A DNA stretch of 64,000 nt from Aquirufa antheringensis. GTDB taxonomy: Bacteria > Bacteroidota > Bacteroidia > Cytophagales > Spirosomataceae. Under the pieces are notes generated by a model that ran no database searches, was not told the origin of the DNA, and saw only the letters and a program-made list of their open reading frames with translations. Positions 8,398 through 17,597 of this stretch are shown one piece after another. Both the position numbers and the translations under genes were made by a program. Position 1 is the stretch's first letter; each line of letters opens with the position of its first letter. The stretch lies in assembly GCF_004307425.1 (NCBI RefSeq), contig NZ_SEWZ01000004.1, forward strand, positions 124,001-188,000, in the 5' to 3' direction.

Positions 8398-8729
8398 TTT
8401 GTTAGGCTAAATATGGTATTGGCAAGTACCCATTTGGCTCCTGCTGGAGTTCCAGGGATTGTTTTTTGGTAATTCGACATCAAGGTTTCCCAGGCTTGTA
8501 CGGCTGGGTTAAGGGAATCCATCTCCCCTTTTTTGGCAAAACTAAATTCATCATTTGAAATAATTTCCATACAAAGTCTATTCTCAAAACGAAAGATTTG
8601 CATGGATTCTATTCCTGAAGAAAGTATACTATCTTCAATTTCTGTAGGAATGGACTCGTGGTATTTCTCATACTCCCTGATTAATTCAGGGTCATCCTTC
8701 AAGTCTAGAAATAAGATAAATCGTTGCAT
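8394..8729 (-). CDS. RhaM/DUF718-family sugar mutarotase, probable L-fucose mutarotase
   Basis: 111 residues matching the L-rhamnose mutarotase-like (DUF718) family of small ferredoxin-like proteins: an early YEKYHESIP segment with the conserved His, a central beta region (MQIFRFENRLCMEII) and the Trp-containing WETLMSNYQ segment. Members interconvert alpha and beta anomers of 6-deoxy sugars, and a related protein accompanies the fucose pathway in Xanthomonas. It lies between the transporter (1-base overlap) and the dehydratase (4-base overlap), consistent with presenting the right anomer of incoming fucose to the dehydrogenase. Rhamnose remains possible by sequence alone. Confidence 0.85.
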   Translation of the reverse strand: MQRFILFLDLKDDPELIREYEKYHESIPTEIEDSILSSGIESMQIFRFENRLCMEIISNDEFSFAKKGEMDSLNPAVQAWETLMSNYQKTIPGTPAGAKWVLANTIFSLTK

Positions 8730-10054
8730 TAGTCTTTGATTTCAAATCCTTTGTAAGCGAAATAGATAATATAAGTAAAACACAATAAAGGTACGCTCAA
8801 TGCTGCTACCGTACCTATTTTGAATAAAGATGCGGTTAACGGAGGAACAAGTGCCCCACCTACAATGGACATAATGATTAAAGAGGATGCTAATTTAGAT
8901 CCGTCACCTAAGCCTTTGCAAGACAAGGCGAAAATGGTCGGGAACATAATGGATTGGAAGAAATAGACAGCTATCAAAGCCAATAAAGCAGCTAGTCCTC
9001 CTCCGAACATCGCCACGGCTACAGAGATCACTGCTCCTATGGCATATATGCCTAACACTTTGTTTGAGGCAATTCTTCCCATCAAATAAGTTCCTATGAA
9101 TCGACCTAGTAAAAACAAGATAAAAGCAAAGGAAGCATGGAAACTAGCAATCTGCGTAGGACTCATCGTATCTGATATTTGGTAGATTTTATCTACAATC
9201 CACAAATTGTCGTTTTTGGCCAAATCCAATTTCAAATCCACAAAATTCCCCCAAAGTGAAACCTGTGCCCCTACATTTAAAAACTGCGCTAATATCCCTA
9301 ATACCAAATGTTTACGCTTTAATAAACTCGCTATAGTTACTTTGCCGTTTGATTCTTCTGCTGATTGTAATTCTGGCATTTTGGTGAATACAAACAATAT
9401 GGCAACTAATGCTACGACAAGTCCGATGATTAGATAGGGCATTTGTACAGAAGCGGCTTGGCTTATCCGAATGGCTTCTGCTTCTGCAACAGGAAGCGCC
9501 TGAATCATTTCTCGTGTATATTCTTTCTCAGAGAAGATGAATAATCCACCGATGATAGGTCCTAAAATAATACTCATACCATTAAAGGATTGAGCTAGGT
9601 TTAATCTAAAATCTCCCTTTTTAGGATCTCCTAATACCGTCACATAAAGGTTTGCAGCAGTCTCTAAAAAGGCAATTCCAGAAGCCATTAAGAACAAGGC
9701 TGCTAAGAAAAAGCCATAAATACGTACTTCTGCTGCAGGGTAAAATAGAAAAGATCCAGCGGCATAAAGTACTAAGCCCATTAGGATTCCTGCTTTATAG
9801 CCCATCTTTTTCATGACATATCCGGCTGGGAGTGCCATCGCGAAATACCCAAAATAAAAGGCCGTCTCCACGATATTGGCTTGCCAGCGCTGCAAATCTA
9901 GGGCAGTTTGGAATTGTTTGACTAAGGAACCATTTAAGCTATTAGCAAGTCCCCACAAGAAGAATAAACTAGTGACTAGGATTAAGGGAATCGTATAAGA
10001 AGTGGATTCTGAATTCTTTAGGGTTGTTTTTTTATAGTTTAGAGGTAATGCCAT
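8729..10054 (-). CDS. fucP: L-fucose:H+ symporter, FucP-type MFS
   Basis: 441-residue major facilitator protein with about twelve hydrophobic segments. The first is PLILVTSLFFLWGLANSLNG, the signature of the FucP/GluP branch, followed by ETAFYFGYFAMALPAG and a long central loop. FucP imports L-fucose with protons across the inner membrane. It is the first gene of the minus-strand operon, so the operon promoter should lie in the 83-base divergent gap to the M14 peptidase gene. I could not find a convincing TAnnTTTG box there. Glucose or galactose transport by the same family is possible, but the downstream catabolic genes and neighbouring fucosidase point to fucose. Confidence 0.88.
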   Translation of the reverse strand: MALPLNYKKTTLKNSESTSYTIPLILVTSLFFLWGLANSLNGSLVKQFQTALDLQRWQANIVETAFYFGYFAMALPAGYVMKKMGYKAGILMGLVLYAAGSFLFYPAAEVRIYGFFLAALFLMASGIAFLETAANLYVTVLGDPKKGDFRLNLAQSFNGMSIILGPIIGGLFIFSEKEYTREMIQALPVAEAEAIRISQAASVQMPYLIIGLVVALVAILFVFTKMPELQSAEESNGKVTIASLLKRKHLVLGILAQFLNVGAQVSLWGNFVDLKLDLAKNDNLWIVDKIYQISDTMSPTQIASFHASFAFILFLLGRFIGTYLMGRIASNKVLGIYAIGAVISVAVAMFGGGLAALLALIAVYFFQSIMFPTIFALSCKGLGDGSKLASSLIIMSIVGGALVPPLTASLFKIGTVAALSVPLLCFTYIIYFAYKGFEIKD

Positions 10055-10137
10055 GTTGAATTAATTTATTTATAAAGTCAAAACACTGCTTAATTTACCG
10101 CCTTTTATTTAATTTTAATGCAAACCAAATTGACATA

Positions 10138-12564
10138 ATGAAAAATTACTTTGCTATTCTCCTATTACTAGGTAGCATAAGCCTTTCAGCTCAGATTAAG
10201 TCGCCTGAAGAATTCTTAGGCTACCCTATCGGTACAAAATTTACTTACCACCATCAGATTGTAGCCTATAGTCGTTATTTGGCATCACAAAGTAATGGAC
10301 TAGCACAATGGCAAGTATATGGTCAAACCAGTGAGGGGCGCGAGCAAGGCCAAATGCTTATTGCGAATCTTCCATCTGGAGTGAGCCTAGAGCAAGTGCA
10401 GCAAAATCACCAGAAACGTATCCAAGGCGAAAAAACGGATACTTCACTCCCCGTGATCATCAATCTTTCTTTTAATGTGCACGGAAATGAAGCAGCCGGA
10501 AGCGAGGCGGCTTTGAACACATTATATGCTTTGATTTCAAAACCCAATCAATCCGTTCCTTATGTTATTTTGATTGATCCTTGCATCAATCCAGATGGTC
10601 GCGATGCGTATGTGACCCAATACAATCGCCGTAATTATATCGCAGGTGGAAATCCAGATCCGAACGATCAAGAGCATTATGAGGGAATTACATCAGGTCG
10701 TTATAACCATTTCTCGTTTGACTTAAACCGCGATTGGGTTTGGCAGACACAGAAAGAGACACAACAGCGTTTGAAGTTCTACCGTTCTTGGATGCCCATG
10801 ATGCACGCGGATTTTCACGAGCAAAGTTTCCAACACTCGTATTATTTCCCCCCGGCAGCAAAGCCTTATTTGAATTTCATTGCGCAGTCGACAAAGGATT
10901 TACAGGAAAGTGTAGGTCGATCTTTTTCGAAGTTATTTGATGAAAAGAAATGGCCTTATTTCACTTCTGAAGTGTATGATTTATTGTACCCAGGCTACGG
11001 AGACACCTACCCTGTTTTGAATGGTGCCTTAGGAATGACCTTAGAGCAAGGGGGAATTAGAGGGGGATTGATTTCTGCCAAAAGTGACGGCGATACCATT
11101 TCCCTTGTGGATCGAGTGAAGCACCACTCGGCTTTGGCACTAAATTTAGTCGAATGGTCTTTAGCAAATGCAGAAAGCTTGAAAGCTTCGTTTTATGGTG
11201 TGCATGATAAGTCGAGAACGAATCCGTCGAATAAGTTTGCGTATTATTTTGTGCCGGAGGAGGAATTAGAAAAAGGTCAAGAATTTATTCAATTATTAGA
11301 GAAAAATAATATCACCTATATGAAAGATATGGGTGTTTCAAAATCAACTAGGGTGTATGATTATTCATCAATGAAGGTGGTTTCATTATTGGATAATTTT
11401 ACTGGATTATTAATTCCTGCTAAACAGTCATCTGCGCCATTGATTCAAGCTTTATTGGATCCAACTATCGCCATAGAAGATTCAATGACATATGATATCA
11501 CAGCTTGGAATTTGTTTCAATTGAATGGAATAAAGGCGTTTGGTGTTAATGAAAATGTGTTTAATGTAGTTAAAGATCATGAAGGAGAAAGGTTGTTAGA
11601 TCTTGATACAGCAATGCATGTCGCCTATATTGCAACGCCTAAAGTTCCATCCTTAAATCAAAAATTAATTCATTCTGCAATTCAAATAGGCGCTTTAGTT
11701 ACTTTTTCAGATGTGCAAAATGGAGAAATTATTATTTCGTTTACTAAGGTTAAAAACGCAGATCGTGTTAAATTTTTACAAAAAATGGAAAAGCTTAACA
11801 TATTTCTAGAATCTCTTGACTCCTACCGCTCAAAATCAAGCTACGACCTTGGTTCACCCCATTTTAAACCCATCTTTATTCCTAAAATTGCCGTAGTAGT
11901 CGATCCAGTTAATGACGTAAATCAACAAGGAGAACTAGCCTATTTCTTAACTCAGAAATACGGATTTAAGCCCTCGTTCATCCCGTCGACGCAATTATTT
12001 AAGTCGAATTTGTTCAATTACACGCACATCATTTATCCTGATGGCAAACATGCCGCCCTATCGAATACGAATTCAATTCTATTAACTGATTGGGTGAAAA
12101 AAGGCGGGAAACTAATTTTAATGGAAGGTGCTCGTAAGATTTTGGAGGATAAGGATTTAGTGGTGAAAGAGGATACCGCTAAACACACTTCGACTTATGC
12201 AATGCGTGAGAGAGCTGAATTGTCTAATACCACTTCAGGGAATATGTTGCAAGTGGAGTTAGAAAAGACCCATCCTTTGGCCTTCAGAATTAATGTTACA
12301 TCGATCTATATTCTAAATCAAGTGAGTGATTTCGTTAAGCTTCCGAAGGATTTTACACCTGTGTTAAAAACTTCTTCAAAGCCGAATATTATGGGTTTTG
12401 TAGGGGCTAATAAGAAAGCTCAACTAGCCAATTCTTTAATGTTAGGCGTTAAAGAGGTGGATAAAGGTAAAATTATTTGGTTTGGTTTTAACCCTTTATT
12501 CCGTGCGATTCCTAACCAAGGTCAAACCATTTTCGAAAATTGCTTCCTGTATACTGAATTCTAA
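10138..12564 (+). CDS. Secreted M14-family zinc carboxypeptidase
   Basis: 808 residues with a signal peptide (MKNYFAILLLLGSISLSAQ). The peptidase domain shows HGNE at 115-118 (zinc His and Glu), NPDGRD at 151-156, DLNRDW, the third zinc ligand probably His227 in ADFHEQ, and a catalytic Glu303 in GMTLEQGG. The C-terminal part (about 480-808) looks like the glutamine-amidotransferase-like domain common in long Bacteroidota M14 proteins (for example VVVDPVNDVNQQGELAYF). It should remove C-terminal residues from peptides outside the cytoplasm. The stop codon overlaps the ATG of the fucosidase gene by one base (TAATG), tying a peptidase to a fucosidase and suggesting fucosylated glycopeptides as food. 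Confidence 0.88.
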   Translation: MKNYFAILLLLGSISLSAQIKSPEEFLGYPIGTKFTYHHQIVAYSRYLASQSNGLAQWQVYGQTSEGREQGQMLIANLPSGVSLEQVQQNHQKRIQGEKTDTSLPVIINLSFNVHGNEAAGSEAALNTLYALISKPNQSVPYVILIDPCINPDGRDAYVTQYNRRNYIAGGNPDPNDQEHYEGITSGRYNHFSFDLNRDWVWQTQKETQQRLKFYRSWMPMMHADFHEQSFQHSYYFPPAAKPYLNFIAQSTKDLQESVGRSFSKLFDEKKWPYFTSEVYDLLYPGYGDTYPVLNGALGMTLEQGGIRGGLISAKSDGDTISLVDRVKHHSALALNLVEWSLANAESLKASFYGVHDKSRTNPSNKFAYYFVPEEELEKGQEFIQLLEKNNITYMKDMGVSKSTRVYDYSSMKVVSLLDNFTGLLIPAKQSSAPLIQALLDPTIAIEDSMTYDITAWNLFQLNGIKAFGVNENVFNVVKDHEGERLLDLDTAMHVAYIATPKVPSLNQKLIHSAIQIGALVTFSDVQNGEIIISFTKVKNADRVKFLQKMEKLNIFLESLDSYRSKSSYDLGSPHFKPIFIPKIAVVVDPVNDVNQQGELAYFLTQKYGFKPSFIPSTQLFKSNLFNYTHIIYPDGKHAALSNTNSILLTDWVKKGGKLILMEGARKILEDKDLVVKEDTAKHTSTYAMRERAELSNTTSGNMLQVELEKTHPLAFRINVTSIYILNQVSDFVKLPKDFTPVLKTSSKPNIMGFVGANKKAQLANSLMLGVKEVDKGKIIWFGFNPLFRAIPNQGQTIFENCFLYTEF

Positions 12565-13946
12565 TGAAAAGATTCACTCTATTCTTTGCTCTATTAAGCT
12601 ATTCGCTATTTTCTCAAAAGGTAGCTCCCGTCTATCCTATTCCTTCTGCTAAGCAATTAGCTTGGTCGGAATTAGAGTATTATGGTTTCATTCATTTTAA
12701 CATGAACACGTTTACGAATGTGGAATGGGGCGAGGGAAAAGAAAGTCCCTCTTCTTTTAATCCGACTGCATTAGATTGCAATCAGTGGGCTAGAATTGCA
12801 AAGAAAGCAGGAATGAAAGGATTGATTTTGACAGCGAAGCATCACGATGGTTTTGCGCTTTATTCATCTAAATATACTTCACATTCTGTGGCTAAGTCTC
12901 CTTGGAAGAATGGCAAGGGAGATGTGGTGAAGGAATTATCGGAAGCATGTAAAAAATACGATTTGAAGCTGGGTATCTATTTATCCCCTTGGGATCGTTT
13001 TCATCCTGCTTATGGAACGGATGATTATAATCAGGTGTATGCCAAAATGCAGGAGGAATTATTGACGAACTACGGACCTATATTCGAGTTTTGGTACGAT
13101 GGCGCGAATGGTGAGGGTCCCAATGGTAAGAAGCAGGTGTATGATTGGAATTTGTTCCACTCCATGGTTAATAAATACCAACCTACTGCGGTGCAATTCT
13201 CTGATGCAGGACCGGACATTCGTTGGGTAGGAAATGAACGTGGTTACGCCTATGATACGATGTGGAGCCCAATTTTACGCGATAAGATCTATCCAGGCTG
13301 CCCTGATTTTGACAATTACAGAAATGGTCAAGAAAATGGGACGCATTGGGTTTCTCCAGAAGTGGATGTTTCTATTCGTCCGGGATGGTATTATCATCCC
13401 GATCAGGACAATAAGGTCAAGACACCTGATTCTTTATTAAAGATTTACGCAGCCTCGGTAGGGCGCAATGCCAATCTTTTATTGAATATTCCGGTGGATA
13501 CGCGAGGATTAATTCATGAGAATGATTCAGCTTCCTTAATGGGCTTTGCGGCGATTCGCACAAAATCACTTGTTAATCTATTAAAGAAAAATACGAATGA
13601 TCCACTACTCGATGGAAAGAACTCGACCTTTTGGATGGCATCTCCTAAAAAGAAGGATATTCGCGTTGAATTGAAAAACCCTTTAAGCATAAACACCCTC
13701 ATGCTCCAAGAGCCTATTGCCTTAGGGCAGCGCGTGAGTAGTTTCGAAGTGGAATTGGTCGATGAATTGGGTAATAAGGAAGTAATTAAAGCGGGAACTA
13801 TCGGTCACAAGCGAATGATCACCTTCAAAGAGCGGAAACTAAAAAGCTTCCAAATTAGATTCACAGGATCTAGAGGTCCTGTTTTAATTTCTAATTTAGA
13901 AGCTTATCGGTTTATTTCAACACGTAACGAACCGCTTTTCCAGTAA
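12564..13946 (+). CDS. Secreted GH29 alpha-L-fucosidase
   Basis: 460 residues with an N-terminal signal peptide (MKRFTLFFALLSYSLFSQ). The GH29 TIM barrel is clear: FIHFNMNTF, substrate-binding His93-His94 in AKHHDGFALY, GIYLSPWDR, and the probable nucleophile Asp179 in FEFWYDG. Residues about 360-455 form a beta-rich C-terminal domain of discoidin or carbohydrate-binding type. It hydrolyses terminal alpha-L-fucose from glycans, supplying the adjacent uptake and oxidation operon. The sequence around the nucleophile resembles the linkage-specific (GH29-B) branch, but this is a tentative reading. Its 3' end overlaps the convergent lipoprotein gene by 35 bases. Confidence 0.92.
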   Translation: MKRFTLFFALLSYSLFSQKVAPVYPIPSAKQLAWSELEYYGFIHFNMNTFTNVEWGEGKESPSSFNPTALDCNQWARIAKKAGMKGLILTAKHHDGFALYSSKYTSHSVAKSPWKNGKGDVVKELSEACKKYDLKLGIYLSPWDRFHPAYGTDDYNQVYAKMQEELLTNYGPIFEFWYDGANGEGPNGKKQVYDWNLFHSMVNKYQPTAVQFSDAGPDIRWVGNERGYAYDTMWSPILRDKIYPGCPDFDNYRNGQENGTHWVSPEVDVSIRPGWYYHPDQDNKVKTPDSLLKIYAASVGRNANLLLNIPVDTRGLIHENDSASLMGFAAIRTKSLVNLLKKNTNDPLLDGKNSTFWMASPKKKDIRVELKNPLSINTLMLQEPIALGQRVSSFEVELVDELGNKEVIKAGTIGHKRMITFKERKLKSFQIRFTGSRGPVLISNLEAYRFISTRNEPLFQ

Positions 13947-14352
13947 AGGTAAAGCCGTTTGCTGTTTGGGTGCTATAAACGGAATATTTAACGTCTATTA
14001 GGGCAGTTGCACCTAATTCTTTGGCCTTATCGACCATTTGACGTAAAATTTCTTGCTTTTTATCTTGGTGGTTACCTCGGTAAAGCATTTTTCCATTCTG
14101 GAGCTGCTTATCCTCTAGAGGCACTTCCCCAGACATTTTAATGGTCTCGATATCCTCGTAGTTCTGTTTAGGTTTTTCGTTAAAATACACGACATCAATA
14201 TCGTATTTTACGGGCACCTCAAATCCTAGTCCATCGTGGCGTTCTACACCCCCATTTTTAAAATCGTTCGAGTAATAGGTAGAAGGTTTCACATATTTAG
14301 AACAACCCACCACGCTAAACACGAGAAGAAGCTTACATGCTTTCTGAATCAT
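13912..14352 (-). CDS. Small lipoprotein of unknown function
   Basis: 146 residues with a lipoprotein signal (LLLVFSVVGC, lipobox Cys17), so probably membrane-anchored and facing the periplasm or outer membrane. The C-terminal half holds an amphipathic helix followed by LGATALIDVKYSVYS and GKAVRYVLK, which resembles the YbjQ or DUF4156 style of small envelope domains, but I do not recognise the family with certainty. The gene starts 20 bases inside the end of the Dabb gene, so it is probably co-translated with dapA-Dabb. Its end overlaps the convergent fucosidase gene by 35 bases. No role can be assigned. Confidence 0.75.
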   Translation of the reverse strand: MIQKACKLLLVFSVVGCSKYVKPSTYYSNDFKNGGVERHDGLGFEVPVKYDIDVVYFNEKPKQNYEDIETIKMSGEVPLEDKQLQNGKMLYRGNHQDKKQEILRQMVDKAKELGATALIDVKYSVYSTQTANGFTFTGKAVRYVLK

Positions 14353-14635
14353 AGATCAAGACTTTGTCCCAAAGGTGGGCACAGTTTTTAATAAATTCTA
14401 AATGGATGGGAGCCGTTTGGTAATAATCGTGTCCTTTCTCCTCTTCAAATGTTGTTAATAAGCAATAATCGTATGAACGATCGATTACTGGACGATCTGT
14501 TTTAGCCGGTTTTCCTACGCTAAATACATCCACCGTTTCTACGTCAGCTAATGACTGGACGCCTGCTTCAAACAGCGCAATGTCTTCTGCGCTTAACCCT
14601 TTTTTTAACCAAAAATTAACAATGTGTACAAACAT
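14333..14635 (-). CDS. Dabb (stress-responsive A/B barrel) domain protein
   Basis: 100 residues with the features of a Dabb dimeric alpha-beta barrel: an initial strand FVHIVNFWLKKG, a helix, VGKPAKTDRPVIDRSYDYCLLTTFE and a terminal segment YYQTAPIHLEFIKNCAHLWDKVLIYD. The conserved His and the YD segments match the family. The biochemical role is generally unknown for bacterial members; some related proteins bind or cyclise small molecules. It is 6 bases downstream of dapA and overlaps the lipoprotein start, so it lies in the ligA-dapA transcription unit. Confidence 0.85.
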   Translation of the reverse strand: MFVHIVNFWLKKGLSAEDIALFEAGVQSLADVETVDVFSVGKPAKTDRPVIDRSYDYCLLTTFEEEKGHDYYQTAPIHLEFIKNCAHLWDKVLIYDSESM

Positions 14636-14641
14636 ATTTTA

Positions 14642-15535
14642 TTATTTATTTAATCCTTCTTGTGCGCTAATTTGCGCTAATTTTTTTCCTAATTCTGCAG
14701 ATGCGCTAGCGAGTGGCATACGGACCTGAGCACCAAACAAACCTTGATTCTCTAATAATTTCTTCACTCCTACTGGATTCCCTTCTTCGTATAAATACGG
14801 GTCGATGGTCAGGAATTTGCCTAATTCTTTTTGGGCTGACCGATAATCCCCTGCTAATGCGTGGTGAATCATCGTCGTAAATTGTTGCGGAAACGCATTC
14901 GCAATCACGGACATAACACCCACACCACCAATGGATATAATAGGCACAGCCTGAACGTCATCTCCAGAGATTAATAAAAAGTCGTCTGATTTGTGGTAGA
15001 CAATCTCCATACATTGCTCAATGATGCAAGACGCCTCCTTGATTCCAATGATATTCTGGTGTTCAGAAAGCTTTAAAACCGTTTCCGCTGACATGTTAAT
15101 GCCTGTTCTTCCAGGTATATTGTACATAATCACTGGAACAGGACAAGCATCAGCCACTGCTTCGTAATGTGCGATCACGCCTCTTGCACTCGGCTTATTA
15201 TAGTAGGGACAAACGGATAAAATGGCATCAATGCCCTCAAATGACGTTTGTTTGATTTGGTTTATTAATGAATCCGTATTGTTTCCACCTAATCCATAGA
15301 CGATGGGTAAGTTCTTTGTATTTGCCTCTTGAATGGTAGAAACAATTTGTTTCTTCTCATCCGATGTGGTAGTAGCAGATTCACCTGTAGTTCCTTGAAC
15401 GACTAAATAATCCACCCCACCGTTGCTCACGTGTTGAATTAATTTCGTTAAGCCAACCCAGTTAATGGAACGATCTTCGTTCATGGGAGTAACTAGAGCT
15501 GGCGCAACGCCGTGAAATTTAGGTAATGATTGCAT
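14642..15535 (-). CDS. dapA: 4-hydroxy-tetrahydrodipicolinate synthase
   Basis: 297-residue class I aldolase barrel that condenses pyruvate and aspartate semialdehyde, the first committed step of lysine and diaminopimelate synthesis in the cytoplasm. Active-site residues are present: GTTGES at 48-53, Tyr138 and Arg143 in YNIPGRTG, and Schiff-base Lys166 in IGIKEAS. The Arg in that position and the housekeeping neighbours (ligA immediately upstream, 2 bases apart) favour true DapA over a 2-keto-3-deoxy-sugar-acid aldolase, even though the fucose region is near. Length is normal for the family. Confidence 0.93.
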   Translation of the reverse strand: MQSLPKFHGVAPALVTPMNEDRSINWVGLTKLIQHVSNGGVDYLVVQGTTGESATTTSDEKKQIVSTIQEANTKNLPIVYGLGGNNTDSLINQIKQTSFEGIDAILSVCPYYNKPSARGVIAHYEAVADACPVPVIMYNIPGRTGINMSAETVLKLSEHQNIIGIKEASCIIEQCMEIVYHKSDDFLLISGDDVQAVPIISIGGVGVMSVIANAFPQQFTTMIHHALAGDYRSAQKELGKFLTIDPYLYEEGNPVGVKKLLENQGLFGAQVRMPLASASAELGKKLAQISAQEGLNK

Positions 15536-15537
15536 AA

Positions 15538-17535
15538 TTAAGAAAGGAGGGCAATAAACTCGTCCTCCGAGATAATTGGTATGGATAATGAATTTGCTTT
15601 TTCTAGTTTAGCAGGCCCCATATTTTCACCGGCGACTAGGTAATCTAATTTGGCAGAAATACTGGAAACGACTTTTCCGCCGTTTGCGATGATTTTTGCC
15701 TTTAATCCATCTCGATCGAAATGGCTAAATACTCCCGAAATTACGAAAGTTTTGCCGTCCAAAGCCGTTGTTTCTAAAACTATTTCGCTTATTTCTTCTG
15801 AAAATTGAACTCCTGCCCTCTTAAGACGCTCGATGATGTCCTTATTTTCGGAAGCCGCAAAGTATTCCAGTACACTGAGCGCAATCCGATCCCCTATCTC
15901 AGGAACCGCGATTAAATCTTCTAGGCTAGCCTGCATCAAATTCTCTAGGGAATGAAAATGCAAAACTAGTTTCTCCGCGATGGTGGCTCCTACATGCCGA
16001 ATCCCTAATCCAAATAATACTTGGCGGAACGGGATTTGCTTTGATTTTTCTATACTAGAAAGTATGTTTTGTATCGATTTAGACTGAAATCCCTCTAAAC
16101 CGATGAATTTCTCTGCATTTAAATCATACAGGTCAGCCACATTTTGAACGATCCCTTTTTCGAATAATAAGTCGACCGTTTCAGTTCCGAGGTTTTCAAT
16201 GTTCAGGGCTTTACGAGCAATAAAATGCTCGATTTTCCCTTTGATTTGCGGCGGACAGCCGGTATCGTTTGGACAATAGTGATTGGCTTCGCCTTCTAAG
16301 CGAACAAGTTCTGTTGAACAAGATGGGCATGCATGCGGAAACATAAAAGCATTTCCCTCTTTTCTGGCTGAAGTATCCACTCCAGTGATTTTAGGAATGA
16401 TCTCTCCCCCTTTTTCGATGAATACGGTATCTCCCTCGCGTAAATCGAGGCGATCCATTTCATTCGCATTATGAATGGAGGCTCGTTTAATAACGGTACC
16501 AGCCAGGTAAACAGGTTCTAAATTGGCTACAGGTGTCACATTACCTGTTCTGCCTACTTGGTATGAAACTGAATTGATACGTGTTCGGGCAATTTCTGAG
16601 GGGTATTTGAAGGCGATGGCCCAACGAGGTGATTTGGCCGTAAAACCTAAACGTTCCTGTTGTCCAAAATCATTGACCTTGATCACAATTCCATCTGTAT
16701 TCAAGGGTAAATCATTTCTTTTCTCTGCCCAATCCTCGATATACGTTAACACCTCATCAATGGATGCGCAAACACGGTACGTAGGGGAAATACTAAAACC
16801 GACCGATTTCAAGTGTTCTAATGCCTCGGAATGGCTATTAAATGGGTTCTCATTGCCTAAATAGGAATAGATAAAACATTCCATTTCTCTTCTAGCTACC
16901 TCTGCTGAATCCTGCATTTTAAAGGTGCCAGATGCAGCATTTCGTGGATTAGCTAGGGGTTGATCTCCTTTTGCAATTTTCTCCGCATTGATACGATCAA
17001 ACGAAGTGATAGGCATATACCCCTCTCCTCGAATCTCATAGGTAGTGGGTAGAATGGTGGAACTGACACGGATGGGCAGACTCTTGATGGTCTTTACATT
17101 CGCCGTAATATCATCCCCTCGCGTTCCATCTCCTCTTGTTACCCCTTTTTGTAATACTCCATTGGTATACCAAAACGATAAGGCCACTCCGTCAAACTTT
17201 AACTCACACACATATTCGAAGTCCTCTCCTTCTAACCCTTTTTTTACCCGTTCATCAAAATCCCTCAAGTCGGTTTCATTGTAAGTATTTCCTAAGGATA
17301 ACATCGGAAATTGGTGAGTGACGGATTTGAATTCTTTCGTGATGGTGCCGCCTACTTTTTGAGTGGGGCTATCAGAACGTGCAAAAAGAGGATTTTCTTG
17401 CTCTAATTTGATTAATTCAGCGAGTAATAGATCGAATGCTTGATCCGAAATAATGCTTTCATTCTGTTGATAATAGGCCTCATTGTAGAGATTGATCTTC
17501 TCAATGAGTTCATTCATCCGCTGATTTATATCCAT
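15538..17535 (-). CDS. ligA: NAD-dependent DNA ligase
   Basis: 665 residues with the full LigA layout: domain Ia at the N-terminus (NLYNEAYYQQ), adenylation site Lys113 in ELKFDG, SSFD-like nucleotidyltransferase motifs, an OB fold, a four-Cys zinc finger (CPSCSTELV...CPNDTGC), helix-hairpin-helix repeats (about 470-570) and a C-terminal BRCT domain (about 590-665, DGKTFVISGVF). It seals nicks during replication and repair using NAD+. It is probably transcribed together with dapA. The 74-base gap to the divergent rpe gene should hold its promoter, but no clear box was found on this strand. Confidence 0.97.
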   Translation of the reverse strand: MDINQRMNELIEKINLYNEAYYQQNESIISDQAFDLLLAELIKLEQENPLFARSDSPTQKVGGTITKEFKSVTHQFPMLSLGNTYNETDLRDFDERVKKGLEGEDFEYVCELKFDGVALSFWYTNGVLQKGVTRGDGTRGDDITANVKTIKSLPIRVSSTILPTTYEIRGEGYMPITSFDRINAEKIAKGDQPLANPRNAASGTFKMQDSAEVARREMECFIYSYLGNENPFNSHSEALEHLKSVGFSISPTYRVCASIDEVLTYIEDWAEKRNDLPLNTDGIVIKVNDFGQQERLGFTAKSPRWAIAFKYPSEIARTRINSVSYQVGRTGNVTPVANLEPVYLAGTVIKRASIHNANEMDRLDLREGDTVFIEKGGEIIPKITGVDTSARKEGNAFMFPHACPSCSTELVRLEGEANHYCPNDTGCPPQIKGKIEHFIARKALNIENLGTETVDLLFEKGIVQNVADLYDLNAEKFIGLEGFQSKSIQNILSSIEKSKQIPFRQVLFGLGIRHVGATIAEKLVLHFHSLENLMQASLEDLIAVPEIGDRIALSVLEYFAASENKDIIERLKRAGVQFSEEISEIVLETTALDGKTFVISGVFSHFDRDGLKAKIIANGGKVVSSISAKLDYLVAGENMGPAKLEKANSLSIPIISEDEFIALLS

Positions 17536-17597
17536 AATCGAAATTAAAACTTAATTCAATTGGAATCAAGCGGGAAACAAGGTTTAGGAATATTTTA

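Noticed and set aside
14642-15535. DapA-like gene as the 2-keto-3-deoxy-fuconate aldolase of the fucose pathway
   Set aside because: Active-site residues and neighbours (ligA, Dabb) fit the lysine-pathway enzyme, it is outside the fucose operon, and the SDR/FAH ending makes an aldolase unnecessary.
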